From ASMP01 sp964617015 (lineage in GTDB: Archaea; Nanobdellota; Nanobdellia; Pacearchaeales; GW2011-AR1), in NCBI GenBank assembly GCA_964617015.1, contig CAZTVG010000004.1, forward strand, positions 1 to 54,353: a DNA stretch of 54,353 nt. The letters run 5' to 3'. The notes below the pieces were generated by a model that saw only the letters and a list, made by a program, of their open reading frames with translations, was not told the origin of the DNA and ran no database searches. Position 1 is the stretch's first letter; each line of letters starts with the position of its first letter. A program made the position numbers and the translations under genes. Below, piece after piece: positions 29,383 through 38,613 of the stretch.

Positions 29383-30345
29383 ATGGTAAATGTAGGAGAT
29401 ATTAAAGCTTCTTATGACGCTCTTGATGAACTTTGGCTTTCAAGTATGAGTGATATGTTTGGAAAGGATGTACTTCTTGACATCACAGGTGCACGATATA
29501 ATGGAAACTATAACTTACCTTATTTAGACGCCCAAAAAAATAAGCAGATGTATATTCTCAAGCAAATCAAATTTAAGAAAGGTGATAGGGTGCTCGATAT
29601 TGGGTCTGGCTGGGGTCCCATGCTAAAAACCATAGATAATAAGGGGGGTCATTCGGTGGGAATTACTCTTTCGCCTGCGCAAGTGAAATACTGCAGGCAA
29701 AACAAACTAAATGCTTTTCTAATTGATTGGAAAGAAATAATATCTAATAAAAAGAAAAATGAACAGATAAGCTCTATTTTTAGCAAACCCTTTGATTCAG
29801 TTATTTCGGTTGGAGCCTTTGAACATTTCTGTAGCATTGAAGAACTAAAAGCAGGCAAGCAGGATAAGATTTATAGAGAGTTTTTTAAAACAGCCTATGA
29901 ATTATTAGAATCTAAGGGAGTATTGTACCTTCAAACAATGATCTGGGGAGGGCGGGGTGTTCCTGATTTAAATAAAGATGTAGACAGTTCTGCCACACTA
30001 CATTCTTTAAAAAGAATTTACGGACAATGGAAAGCGTATTTTCCCGGATCTTGGCTACCCAGTAATGAGGAACAGATTGTAGCGGCTGCCAAACCTTATT
30101 TTGATCTAATAAAATGTGAAGACAGTAGACTTGACTATGTAGAAACTGCCAGAGTTTGGCTTGAAGCGATAAATGTTTCAGGAGGATTTAAGAAAAAAAT
30201 GGCTTGGTTAAAATTTCTGAAAAAAGGACTCATAAGACCGGAGCTAATTGCTAGATATAGGTCTTTGAGAGAAGATGCTTTTTCAAGAGGTTTCGCGTAT
30301 GATATGATTGGTCACAGAAGACTTACTTTCAAAAAGAAGAAATAA
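29383..30345 (+). CDS. cyclopropane-fatty-acid-synthase-family methyltransferase
   Basis: This 320-residue enzyme contains GDRVLDIGSGWGPMLKTIDN, HSVGITLSPAQVKYCRQN and FDSVISVGAFEHFCSIEEL, the SAM site and following motifs of the CFA/mycolic-acid cyclopropane synthase family, and ends with the family's GHRRLTFK type tail. In bacteria such enzymes methylenate the double bonds of membrane fatty acids. Archaea generally lack phospholipid fatty acids, so the substrate here is unclear: unsaturated isoprenoids, a glycolipid or host-derived lipid are possible. Glycosyltransferases lie on the opposite strand next door. Confidence 0.82.
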   Translation: MVNVGDIKASYDALDELWLSSMSDMFGKDVLLDITGARYNGNYNLPYLDAQKNKQMYILKQIKFKKGDRVLDIGSGWGPMLKTIDNKGGHSVGITLSPAQVKYCRQNKLNAFLIDWKEIISNKKKNEQISSIFSKPFDSVISVGAFEHFCSIEELKAGKQDKIYREFFKTAYELLESKGVLYLQTMIWGGRGVPDLNKDVDSSATLHSLKRIYGQWKAYFPGSWLPSNEEQIVAAAKPYFDLIKCEDSRLDYVETARVWLEAINVSGGFKKKMAWLKFLKKGLIRPELIARYRSLREDAFSRGFAYDMIGHRRLTFKKKK

Positions 30346-30397
30346 CTCCAGAAATGACATTGAACCCTTGCCACCTCTCAACTCGATCAGGGCGTAC

Positions 30398-31473
30398 CTA
30401 ATTAGAATTAACTAAGCTCTCATATACAGACAAATAACCATTAACTTCACTCTCAATACTGAAATTTTCTTCAACATGTTTTCTGCAAGCTAAAGGACTT
30501 ATGGANNNNNNNNNNNNNNNNNNNNNNNNNNNNNNNNNNNNNNNNNNNNNNNNNNNNNNNNNNNNNNNNNNNNNNNNNNNNNNNNNNNNNNNNNNNNNNN
30601 NNNNNCTATGACAGGAGTTCCGCAAGCCATTGCCTCAATCATAACCAGACCAAAAGGCTCCCTCACCTGTATAGGCATCAAACATGCTGTAGCTTTTTTT
30701 AAATATTCAAAAACTTCATCCTTACTTTTGAGTCCTTCATAAATAATATCCTTTTGATTTATGTTTGGTTTTATTTTTTCTCTCCAAAAACTATTTTCTT
30801 CTGAGACTGGTGACCCAACTAAGACTAACTTTTTTCCAGCTTTCTTTGCTATCTCTATTGCTAAATCCACACCTTTTTCAGGAATAATTCTCCCAGCATA
30901 TATTAAATAACTTTCTTTTTGTTTATTCCAAGGAATTCTCTTAACATCAACTCCATGATACACTGTTGCAATAAAATTTAAATCAGGAACCGGTTCCCTT
31001 TGCGAATCACTTATTGACACATAATATTGTGAATTTTTCATATATTTGAGTATCCCACCTATATCATTATCTAAGGGTGAATGGAGTGTTGTTACTGTTG
31101 GAGTTTTAACTAATTCTGAAAAAAGTCCTGATCTTGGAACTTGACTATGTATTATATCAAATTTGCCTTTTTGTGCCAATCTGTAGGCCTGTGAGAGCAA
31201 CATCATTTCATATCCTAAATGCTTCCCAAGGCCTATCAAAGGATCAGTATAGCAATCAAGGGGGTGGATACTTTCAAGTTTTGCAGATGTTTTTGAATTC
31301 CCACTAGCAAACAAAGTTACGTCAAGTCCTTTTTTTACAAGTCCCTCTGTAACATCATAAACATTCCATTCAGGAGCTCCTGACCAACCATCTGGCACAA
31401 ACCCATTAGTAGGAGGAATTCTCAGGACATTTGAAGCAATCATAGCCACTCTTAAATTATCTGCCATTTTCAA
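30398..31473 (-). CDS. family 4 glycosyltransferase, interrupted by a scaffold gap
   Basis: The protein begins MKMADNLRVAMIASNVLRIP and carries the GT4 features: SYLIYAGRIIPEKGVDLAIE, then EPFGLVMIEAMACGTPVI before the N run, and SISPLACRKHVEENFSIESE after it. The paralogue at 31457 has 122 bases where this gene has 100 N. With 122 bases the whole frame is restored exactly and gives 365 residues. It overlaps the paralogue's end by 17 bases and is co-transcribed with it. Predicted action is sugar transfer from a nucleotide-sugar donor in surface glycan or glycolipid synthesis. Confidence 0.82.
30506..30605. other. 100-base N run (assembly gap)
   Basis: This is a placeholder. Both edges lie in sequence identical to the neighbouring glycosyltransferase (30462-30505 against 31524-31567, and 30606-30659 against 31690-31743), which probably broke the assembly. 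The homologous length is 122 bases. Confidence 0.9.
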
Positions 31474-32581
31474 TTATTCTTTTATAAAGGTTTAAATAGT
31501 TTTCAGCTTCCGTCTCAATACTGAAATTTTCTTCAACATGTTTTCTGCAAGCTAAAGGACTTATGGAACCAATGTTATTAACTGCTCTAACCATGGCCTC
31601 CAAATCTTCTTCTTTATCACCTGTTTCCTGAATCACAAAACCAGTTTCTCCGTCTTTAACAACTTCTGGAACAGATCCTCTTGAATAAGCTATGACAGGA
31701 GTTCCGCAAGCCATTGCCTCAATCATAACCAGACCAAAAGGCTCTGACCACTGAATGGGCATTAAAAACGCTACAGCTTTCTGATATAATGGAATTTTTT
31801 CTTCATCTGTCTTTGGACCCACAAATTTTATCTGATCTCCGTCAATATTTGGTTTAATCATCTCTTCCCAGTATGCTTCATTGACTGAGTGAACTTCTCC
31901 TGCAATTACTAATGGCCTTCCTGTTTTTTTTGCTATTTCAATTGCAATATGTTGGCCTTTTTCAGGAGAAATCCTTCCTATTGAGAACAAGTAATCTTCT
32001 TTACTGTCATTTAAAGTAAATTTGTCTGTGTGAATTCCATGATATATGACTTCTTCAATTTTTATTCCGAACTGCTTGAATTCTATTTTTTGTGAATTAC
32101 TGATTGCATTAAAGAAAATTCTTTCTTTTTTTTCAGCAATATCTCTCCATCTTTGATAAAGATGCTGGTGTCCTTTAGAAAAAGTTCCATGAAGAGTTTG
32201 AAGAATAGGTGTTCTTATATTATGCATAACTCTTTTAAAATAATCTGTGGTTATGACGCCTGCACCAGGATGATCATGAACAACGTCTATACTTCTGTCA
32301 TTAAGCAATAAATCTATGCTTGTTTTATAATGTTGAGCAGTAAGTTTATTACTTTTAGCTATTTGTCTTTTTATTGGATTTCCATTTATGCTCCACAGGC
32401 TTTTAGGTATTGTTTTTACAAGAGTGCCTTCCACAATTGAATCACCTGGCGCAGCAACAAGGGACTCATGACCTAATTCTGTATAAACTCCATCCAAATA
32501 ACTTATAACTCTCTCTGTTCCTCCGTATTTCAAATCAGGTCTAACAGGAAGACCTATTGCACCTATTTGTAAAATTTTCAT
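31457..32581 (-). CDS. family 4 glycosyltransferase
   Basis: This 374-residue protein starts MKILQIGAIGLPVRPDLKYG with GTERVISYLDGVYTELGH, the acceptor-domain start of GT4 enzymes, and has DYLFSIGRISPEKGQHIAIE and EPFGLVMIEAMACGTPVIAY, with the donor-binding Glu residues in EPFGLVMIE. It is first in a two-gene minus-strand operon with a close paralogue. Segments at the C-terminal end of the two genes are identical at DNA level while the rest has diverged, which points to gene conversion. The acceptor is unknown; membrane glycolipid or surface-protein glycans are likely. Confidence 0.88.
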   Translation of the reverse strand: MKILQIGAIGLPVRPDLKYGGTERVISYLDGVYTELGHESLVAAPGDSIVEGTLVKTIPKSLWSINGNPIKRQIAKSNKLTAQHYKTSIDLLLNDRSIDVVHDHPGAGVITTDYFKRVMHNIRTPILQTLHGTFSKGHQHLYQRWRDIAEKKERIFFNAISNSQKIEFKQFGIKIEEVIYHGIHTDKFTLNDSKEDYLFSIGRISPEKGQHIAIEIAKKTGRPLVIAGEVHSVNEAYWEEMIKPNIDGDQIKFVGPKTDEEKIPLYQKAVAFLMPIQWSEPFGLVMIEAMACGTPVIAYSRGSVPEVVKDGETGFVIQETGDKEEDLEAMVRAVNNIGSISPLACRKHVEENFSIETEAENYLNLYKRIIENGR

Positions 32582-32715
32582 TTTTCCCTTGTTCCTAATT
32601 TGTTTATAAAACCTTTGTTTTAATCCGAAAATGGCAAAAGTTACATTAAAAAAATCACTTTTCTTTATATATTTTTCCTAAGTTTTTGGGAATTTATGGA
32701 ATTTCAAGAAAAATG

Positions 32716-33216
32716 CTACTTCACCCTTTTTACCATGTCAAAAAAAGATTTTTTTTCAAATAAAACTATCTTTGGCTTGTTTTCTTCGAGACCAATATGA
32801 ACCTTAAGCAATCCAAGCATGCTGATAAACACCGTACAGATCAAAAGGTTTTTTCCCTTAACGTTTTGCAGGGAAATTATTATTTTCTGGAGTTTGTTTT
32901 TAATATTCTGTTTTTCCATTTCATCAAGAATCAATTTTTCCATTTCCTCAAATTCAAAGTCAAAATTCGTGGAAAGTTTTTCAGGCACTCTTTCTATAGT
33001 TAACTCAACAGGAATCTTTTCAATTTCTTTCTCAAGCTTAAAACTAAACATCTGTTTTTTTTCCGGAATGTAGAAGTCAAGATGCCTCTGGTTGTCTGTG
33101 CCTTCCTTATCCACTGTAAAGAATCCGGAACAAATATATGCCCCAGGACTTTCTTTCATAAATTTCTTAAATACTTCTGAGGAATGTAGTTTCTCAAGAT
33201 AAAACTGAAAATTCAT
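32716..33216 (-). CDS. unknown protein coupled to thrS
   Basis: This 166-residue protein, MNFQFYLEKLHSSEVFKKFM with GAYICSGFFTVDKEGTDNQR, a charged middle and VKGKNLLICTVFISMLGLLK near the end, has no family I can name. LLICTVFISMLGLLKVHI is more likely a buried strand-helix than a membrane anchor. Its ATG overlaps the thrS stop (ATGA), so its translation is coupled to threonyl-tRNA synthetase. A link to translation or amino acid supply is only a guess from position. Confidence 0.7.
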   Translation of the reverse strand: MNFQFYLEKLHSSEVFKKFMKESPGAYICSGFFTVDKEGTDNQRHLDFYIPEKKQMFSFKLEKEIEKIPVELTIERVPEKLSTNFDFEFEEMEKLILDEMEKQNIKNKLQKIIISLQNVKGKNLLICTVFISMLGLLKVHIGLEENKPKIVLFEKKSFFDMVKRVK

Positions 33217-34922
33217 TTCTTTTCAGAGATTTCCTTCTTTAAAGACTTTATGAATTCCTTAAGGGTAATTATTTTGATTTTTTTATCTCCGCGAATTCTT
33301 AAAGCAACCCTCTTTGTTTTTTCTTCTTTGTCCCCGATTACAACAATATAGGGAATTCTCATCAGTTCAGCATTTTTGACCTTAGATGATAAAGTTGTAG
33401 ATACAAAATCAGCATCAATTCTCAAACTAGGAATTTCCCCTGCCAGTTTCTTGATGACCCCTCTGCCATATTTTGAATTCCTGTCTGTAAAGCTCAAAAT
33501 TCTCACCTGGATTGGGGCTAGCCATGTAGGCAACCTGCCATGTGTATGTTCAAGTAAGATGCCAATAAATCTCTCCAGAGAACCAAATATTGCTCTGTGA
33601 ATTACCATCGGAGTTTTCTCTTTATTATCCTTACCGGTGTATTTTAGTCCAAATCTCTGGGGCATTTGCATATCAAGCTGAATTGTTGCCACCTGCCAGC
33701 TTCTGCCCAAAGAATCCTTGATATGAATATCAATCTTCGGCCCGTAAAAAGCCCCTTCTCCTTTATTGACTTTATATTTAATTTTAGATTTCTTTAATGC
33801 ATTTTCAAGTGCTTTTTCTGCAAAATCCCATTCCTTTTTATCGCCCATAAACTTTCCCGGACGTGTTGAAAGCTCCACGGTGTAAGGAAAATTAAATGTA
33901 TCTTTATAGATTATTTTAACAATTTTAAACAAATTACTTATTTCAGACTCAATCTGCTCTTTTGTGCAGAAAATGTGCGCATCATCCATAGTAAGTTTAA
34001 CAACCCTAAACAAACCGGCAAGAACTCCTGAAAGTTCTTTTCTATGAACTATTCCCATCTCGGCAAATCTTAAAGGCAGTTCTTTATAACTTCTTGGCCT
34101 TGTTCTGTAGACAAGCATTGCCGCAGGACAATTCATCGGCTTCACAGCAGCATCTTTGTTTTCATACTCTGTCAAGAACATGTTTTCTTTGAAATGTTCC
34201 CAGTGTCCTGAAACCTTCCAGAGTTTATTACTCAAAATCTGTGGTGTTGATATTTCATGGTAACCTCTTCTTTGTTGTACTTCTCTCAAGAATTTTATCA
34301 ATTCGTTGTAAATAATCAATCCATTATGATGCCAGAAAACAGAACCAGGAGCAACATCATTGAAGCTGAATAAATCCATTTCCTGCCCAAGAATCCTGTG
34401 GTCATGACTCTTTAACTTTGACCGGTCAAGAATGCTTTTTCCAACGCTTCTCAAAAGATTTTTATGGTCAATCTTTTCTTCTCTCTTTTCCTCTTTTCCT
34501 CCTGTAACATGAATTTCCCTTGATAATTCTGAAAGAGGGTGGCCCTTAACCTTAAACTCAAGTTCCTTGTAATAGCCGAAAGGAGCCTCGGTAACCTGAA
34601 AACTTTTTTTCAGTTCTTTTCCTGCCCTTTCGAGGATTTCCATAGCTGTCTCGGGAGAAGCCAGATTACTTGAAAGATGGGCATAAGGATACAAAACAAT
34701 GCTTTTGGCTTTTACCTGACCTGCAACATCCTTTATATTTTTTACAAGCTCTTTAACAGAATCTCCAACGCTGTCTGTTTTCTCAACAGCTGTCAAGACA
34801 ACAAGAGACTCTTTCACACTCACAGGTTTTTTCTCTTTTTCAGAAAGCTCTTTTATAGATTTAAGTGCCTTTTTCAGAGGCTTAAATTTAATATAGTCAA
34901 CATGAAGAGTCAAGATTTTCAT
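33213..34922 (-). CDS. thrS: threonyl-tRNA synthetase, archaeal type
   Basis: This 569-residue class II synthetase charges tRNA-Thr. The first 140 residues (MKILTLHVDYIKFKPLKKAL, with SIVLYPYAHLSSNLASPETA and APFGYYKELEFKVKGHPLSE) are the archaeal DTD-like editing domain that removes mischarged serine. The core shows KPMNCPAAMLVY with the zinc Cys, FAEMGIVHRKELSGVLAGLF, VKLTMDDAHIFC, and motif 3 in HRAIFGSLERFIGILLEH. The anticodon-binding domain begins at LPTWLAPIQVRIL. It is slightly shorter than the usual 610 or more residues. It lies 30 bases after trpS on the same strand. Confidence 0.96.
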   Translation of the reverse strand: MKILTLHVDYIKFKPLKKALKSIKELSEKEKKPVSVKESLVVLTAVEKTDSVGDSVKELVKNIKDVAGQVKAKSIVLYPYAHLSSNLASPETAMEILERAGKELKKSFQVTEAPFGYYKELEFKVKGHPLSELSREIHVTGGKEEKREEKIDHKNLLRSVGKSILDRSKLKSHDHRILGQEMDLFSFNDVAPGSVFWHHNGLIIYNELIKFLREVQQRRGYHEISTPQILSNKLWKVSGHWEHFKENMFLTEYENKDAAVKPMNCPAAMLVYRTRPRSYKELPLRFAEMGIVHRKELSGVLAGLFRVVKLTMDDAHIFCTKEQIESEISNLFKIVKIIYKDTFNFPYTVELSTRPGKFMGDKKEWDFAEKALENALKKSKIKYKVNKGEGAFYGPKIDIHIKDSLGRSWQVATIQLDMQMPQRFGLKYTGKDNKEKTPMVIHRAIFGSLERFIGILLEHTHGRLPTWLAPIQVRILSFTDRNSKYGRGVIKKLAGEIPSLRIDADFVSTTLSSKVKNAELMRIPYIVVIGDKEEKTKRVALRIRGDKKIKIITLKEFIKSLKKEISEKK

Positions 34923-34952
34923 ATCCCATATAGAGAAAAGGATTTTATAAAA

Positions 34953-36074
34953 TTAATCTTTATACAAAAATTTAGGGATTTGTTTTTTGGCCCTGCTTCT
35001 TTTCTTCTGATGTTCTTTCAGGAAAGTATTTATTTTTTTTATTAAAATTTTCTTTAAGTCTGATGTCAGAAGTTTTCCTGATTTGTAATCCTCATGAATT
35101 TTTTGGAGTTTTTCATCATTAGGCTCAAAAAACATTTTTAAGTACTGGAAGGAGACATCCACATCAGGATTTCCTCCTTTTTCCCTGTGTTCCTTCAATG
35201 TGTCCCTTCCTCCTGAAAAAGCATCTTTTATCTTATTTTCAACTTCTCTTGGAGAATCTGTGGTTAATATTGCCATTTTTGCCTCAGAGCTTGACATTTT
35301 TCCTTTTGTTCCTATTAAAGGAGGTAGAAATTTTGAATGAATTATGGATGGTTTGTAATAACCAAGTTTTGGATAAACATCTCTTGCAATTCTGAAATGA
35401 GGATCTTGGTCCACAGCCAACGGAATAAGACATGGAACATTCCTTTTTTTCAAGATGCTTGGTAAAACAGCCGGGACAGCCTGCATGCTTGTATAAAAAA
35501 TTTCCCCAATATTTCTTTCGTTAGTAAATCCAAAAGCAGCTTTTATAGTTGAAAAATTAATCTTTTTTGCAAATTTTATTGCCTCAGGGTACAATAAACC
35601 AGCATGTTTTGTATCAACAATAAAATGTGTTTTCTTAGGATTGAAACCAAGAGCGATTATATCCAGCATATTTTCAGATGTCCATCTCTGAATCTCTTCA
35701 TAAGATTTATGTTTTTTAAACAAAAATTTTTCATCATCTGTAAATTGAAACCACAGTTCAACATTAAATTTATCCTGAAGCCATTTTGTAAAAATCCACA
35801 CACCCAAATGCCCCAAATGTAACGGTCCAGAAGGACCAACACCTGTATAAAGAAAAAACTTGTTTCCTTTTTCGTACTGATCTAAAAGCCAGTTCAAATC
35901 CCTATGTGCAAAGAAAACTTTTCTTCTCAACATAAAATGCAGTTCTTTCGTATGTTTTTTTATCCTAGATAAAAGCTTATCATCTAACTCAGAAATACCG
36001 AATTCAGATATTAACCTGTCATAATCCATCTCCCCTGAAACTTCCCATGGATTGACAACAGCCTCTTTTTTCAT
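34953..36074 (-). CDS. trpS: tryptophanyl-tRNA synthetase
   Basis: This 373-residue class I synthetase charges tRNA-Trp. FLYTGVGPSGPLHLGHLG is the HIGH region, VDQDPHFRIARDVYPKLG the archaeal/eukaryotic TrpRS signature, and GTKGKMSSSEAK the KMSKS loop. The ATG at 36074 is chosen over a TTG three codons earlier because the minus-strand TATA (about 36098-36104) is 26 bases upstream of it. It appears to head a trpS-thrS-unknown operon. Confidence 0.96.
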   Translation of the reverse strand: MKKEAVVNPWEVSGEMDYDRLISEFGISELDDKLLSRIKKHTKELHFMLRRKVFFAHRDLNWLLDQYEKGNKFFLYTGVGPSGPLHLGHLGVWIFTKWLQDKFNVELWFQFTDDEKFLFKKHKSYEEIQRWTSENMLDIIALGFNPKKTHFIVDTKHAGLLYPEAIKFAKKINFSTIKAAFGFTNERNIGEIFYTSMQAVPAVLPSILKKRNVPCLIPLAVDQDPHFRIARDVYPKLGYYKPSIIHSKFLPPLIGTKGKMSSSEAKMAILTTDSPREVENKIKDAFSGGRDTLKEHREKGGNPDVDVSFQYLKMFFEPNDEKLQKIHEDYKSGKLLTSDLKKILIKKINTFLKEHQKKRSRAKKQIPKFLYKD

Positions 36075-36130
36075 GAGTAACAAAGACTAACTTATTTTTT
36101 AAATATATCTAAGGAAAAAACACAAGAATA

Positions 36131-36138
36131 TTTATAAA
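36131..36138 (+). promoter_or_regulatory. TATA box for the 36160 gene
   Basis: TTTATAAA is centred about 25 bases before the ATG at 36160, divergent from the trpS promoter. Confidence 0.6.
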
Positions 36139-36159
36139 TAAGTTTTCATTCTAATCCAT

Positions 36160-38181
36160 ATGAAAGGTGTAGTCATCTTATTAATGCTGTTCTTATTTTT
36201 CCCATTAATATCTGCAGAAATAATAATTAGCCCACAACTCAAGGATGTTTACAGTTTAGGAGACATAATTTCTGTTCCTGTTACCATAAAATCATCAAAA
36301 GATATTTCAGGAATTTTTCAGATGGACTTGCTCTGTAACGGGCAGCAGACTAATTTCTACAAAAATGGAGTAAGCCTTTCCCCGGGGGAAGAAAAAAGTA
36401 TTGATTCCTCACTGATTTTAACCCAGAGTGTTATAGGAGAGCTCAAGGGAAAATGTAAGATAAAGGCTTTCTTGGGAGAGGATTTCACGTTATCAGGGGA
36501 ATTCAGAATTTCTGATTTAATAAAGATTAATATTACTCTGGAAAGCCTGGAATTTGTTCCAGGAGAAAATATTTTAATTGAGGGTGAAGCTGTTAAGGAA
36601 AACAACGAAGATGTCGGTGGTTTTATAGAGCTTTCTATTCTTGAAGGAAACATATCAAGGGTAAGCCTGCTTGAGACAATAAACAACGGCTTTTTTTCAA
36701 TAAACTTCTTTCTTCCAAACGACATGAAAGCAGGAGCTTATCTCATGAAATTAAAGGCTTATGAAAAAAATACTGGGGGAGAAATTACAAATAAAGGTTT
36801 TGTGGACCAGAATATTCGTATAAACCAAGTTCCAACAAGTCTGGAAATAGTTTTTGAAAATACGGTGGTAGAGCCTGGAACAAATTTAATAGTTAAAATT
36901 GTTCTCCATGACCAGACAGGAGAAAAAATCCAGTCATTGTCTTTCATAACAATAAAAAACCAAAAAGATAAAATTCTTGAACAAACAGAGATTGCAACAG
37001 ATGAATTCTTTGAATTTCCTGTAGCCTATAATGAACCTCCGTCAGTATGGAAAGTTGTTGCTGTTTCAAACAAGCTGACAAGTGAGGCAAGCCTGAATAT
37101 AGCTGAAAAAGAAGATATAGAAATTGAAATAATCAATAAAACAATTATAATAACAAATACAGGGAATGTAATTTACAACAAAACAGTTCTTGTTAAGATT
37201 GAAGATGAATCTCTGAATATTGATGTTTATCTTGGAGTCGATAAAAGCCAGAAATATATCTTAACAGCACCTGACGGTGAGTACAGTGTTGAAGTTATTG
37301 CAGACGGAGAAAGCACTATTGCAAAAGTAGCACTTACGGGAAAATCTATAGATGTGAAAAAAGCTTCTGGAAAAGTCGGAAGCCTTGTAAGGTATCCTGT
37401 TGTCTGGATTTTCATAATATTTGTGCTCGGATTTATTACCTTAATTATATTTAAAAGGGGCTACCAAAAAAACTTCGTGGGATACATAACCTCCAAAGTT
37501 TCCAAAAAAAGGAAAGATGGCGAAAAATCTGTTCACGAATCTCAGCATGCGAAAAACTCCCTGATTGGTTCAGGAAACAAGGCAGAGCTTTCTCTTTCCA
37601 TGAGAGGAGACAAACAAAATGTAAGTGTGGTTACCCTGAATGTGAAAAAACTTGGAGAAACTAAGTCAAAAGAAGGGAATGCCGATGAAACACTCCAGAA
37701 AATAGTAAATATGGCAGAAAAATACAAAGCAGCAACATATGAAAACCACAACACTATTTTCTTCATCTTAGCCCCTACAAAAACAAAAACATTCAAAAAT
37801 GAAAGAACTGCCCTGGACATTGCACAAAAGATAAAAGAAATCCTGTTGCACCACAATAAAATGTTCAAACAAAAAATAAATTTTGGAATTTCATTAAATT
37901 ACGGAACAATAATTGCAAAGCAAGAGGCAGGAATCCTGAAATTTATGAGCATGGGAACACTGATGACTGCTGCAAAAAGAATATCCTTTCTTGCAGACGA
38001 TGATATTTTGCTCGGTGAAAAAATTAACGACAGGCTCAGGTCAGATGTAAAAACCACAAAACACGAGAAAAACAATGTCCTTGTTTATTCTATAAAAGAA
38101 ATAAAAAAGACCGAAGATCACACAAAGTTCGTAAGAGATTTTTTAAACAGGATTGAAAGCGATAAAAGAAAGAAGCAATAA
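36160..38181 (+). CDS. receptor-like membrane protein with degenerate cyclase domain
   Basis: This 673-residue protein has a signal peptide (MKGVVILLMLFLFFPLISA), about 390 residues of extracellular Ig-like beta domains, a membrane helix near residues 412-432 (VVWIFIIFVLGFITLIIFKR), a linker, and a cytoplasmic domain from about residue 480. The latter (QNVSVVTLNVKKLGE, NHNTIFFILAPT, KINFGISLNYGTIIAKQEAG, FMSMGTLMTAAKRISFLADD, ILLGEKINDRL) follows the strand order of class III nucleotide cyclases. The metal-binding Asp positions appear replaced, so it is probably a non-catalytic sensor or binding module. A TATA box supports the start. Confidence 0.75.
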   Translation: MKGVVILLMLFLFFPLISAEIIISPQLKDVYSLGDIISVPVTIKSSKDISGIFQMDLLCNGQQTNFYKNGVSLSPGEEKSIDSSLILTQSVIGELKGKCKIKAFLGEDFTLSGEFRISDLIKINITLESLEFVPGENILIEGEAVKENNEDVGGFIELSILEGNISRVSLLETINNGFFSINFFLPNDMKAGAYLMKLKAYEKNTGGEITNKGFVDQNIRINQVPTSLEIVFENTVVEPGTNLIVKIVLHDQTGEKIQSLSFITIKNQKDKILEQTEIATDEFFEFPVAYNEPPSVWKVVAVSNKLTSEASLNIAEKEDIEIEIINKTIIITNTGNVIYNKTVLVKIEDESLNIDVYLGVDKSQKYILTAPDGEYSVEVIADGESTIAKVALTGKSIDVKKASGKVGSLVRYPVVWIFIIFVLGFITLIIFKRGYQKNFVGYITSKVSKKRKDGEKSVHESQHAKNSLIGSGNKAELSLSMRGDKQNVSVVTLNVKKLGETKSKEGNADETLQKIVNMAEKYKAATYENHNTIFFILAPTKTKTFKNERTALDIAQKIKEILLHHNKMFKQKINFGISLNYGTIIAKQEAGILKFMSMGTLMTAAKRISFLADDDILLGEKINDRLRSDVKTTKHEKNNVLVYSIKEIKKTEDHTKFVRDFLNRIESDKRKKQ

Positions 38182-38203
38182 ATTAAATTTATTTATCAAT
38201 CAT

Positions 38204-38557
38204 CTAAGCAGGAACTTCAACAGGAGATTTCTTAAAATTTTTAGCTGCTTCAAGGATTATCTCTTCCACTTCTCCAATCATTTCCCCGCTACCATATAAA
38301 TCTACTTCTACCAGTCCTTCATTACTATACGCATATCTAACAGTTACTCCTTGAGGCTCTATATGATAAACTTTGGTATTATGTTGTCTATAATGACAAG
38401 AACTCACTAATCTTGCTCCCTCATATCTATTCATATAATCGCTAAAATGCAGTCGATCAAACAATCCACGTTTACCTATTATAGCATGAAAGTTCAGTGA
38501 ATTAAATGCTACAGGTCCACTATTAGCTTCTGTTTCAAAATGTATAGTTTTTTTCAT
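38204..38557 (-). CDS. small protein of unknown function
   Basis: This 117-residue soluble protein, with VAFNSLNFHAIIGKRGLFDR, DYMNRYEGARLVSSCHYRQH and VTVRYAYSNEGLVEVDLYGS followed by a helix, looks like a compact alpha-beta fold rich in Tyr and His. I recognise no family. A minus-strand TTTATAAA-type promoter lies about 25 bases before the ATG at 38557. It converges with the receptor-like gene, 22 bases away. Confidence 0.6.
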   Translation of the reverse strand: MKKTIHFETEANSGPVAFNSLNFHAIIGKRGLFDRLHFSDYMNRYEGARLVSSCHYRQHNTKVYHIEPQGVTVRYAYSNEGLVEVDLYGSGEMIGEVEEIILEAAKNFKKSPVEVPA

Positions 38558-38613
38558 GAAATTTTTAGTTACAAATCCTTTATAAATATTTATGGCTTCA
38601 ATTTAAACATTGA

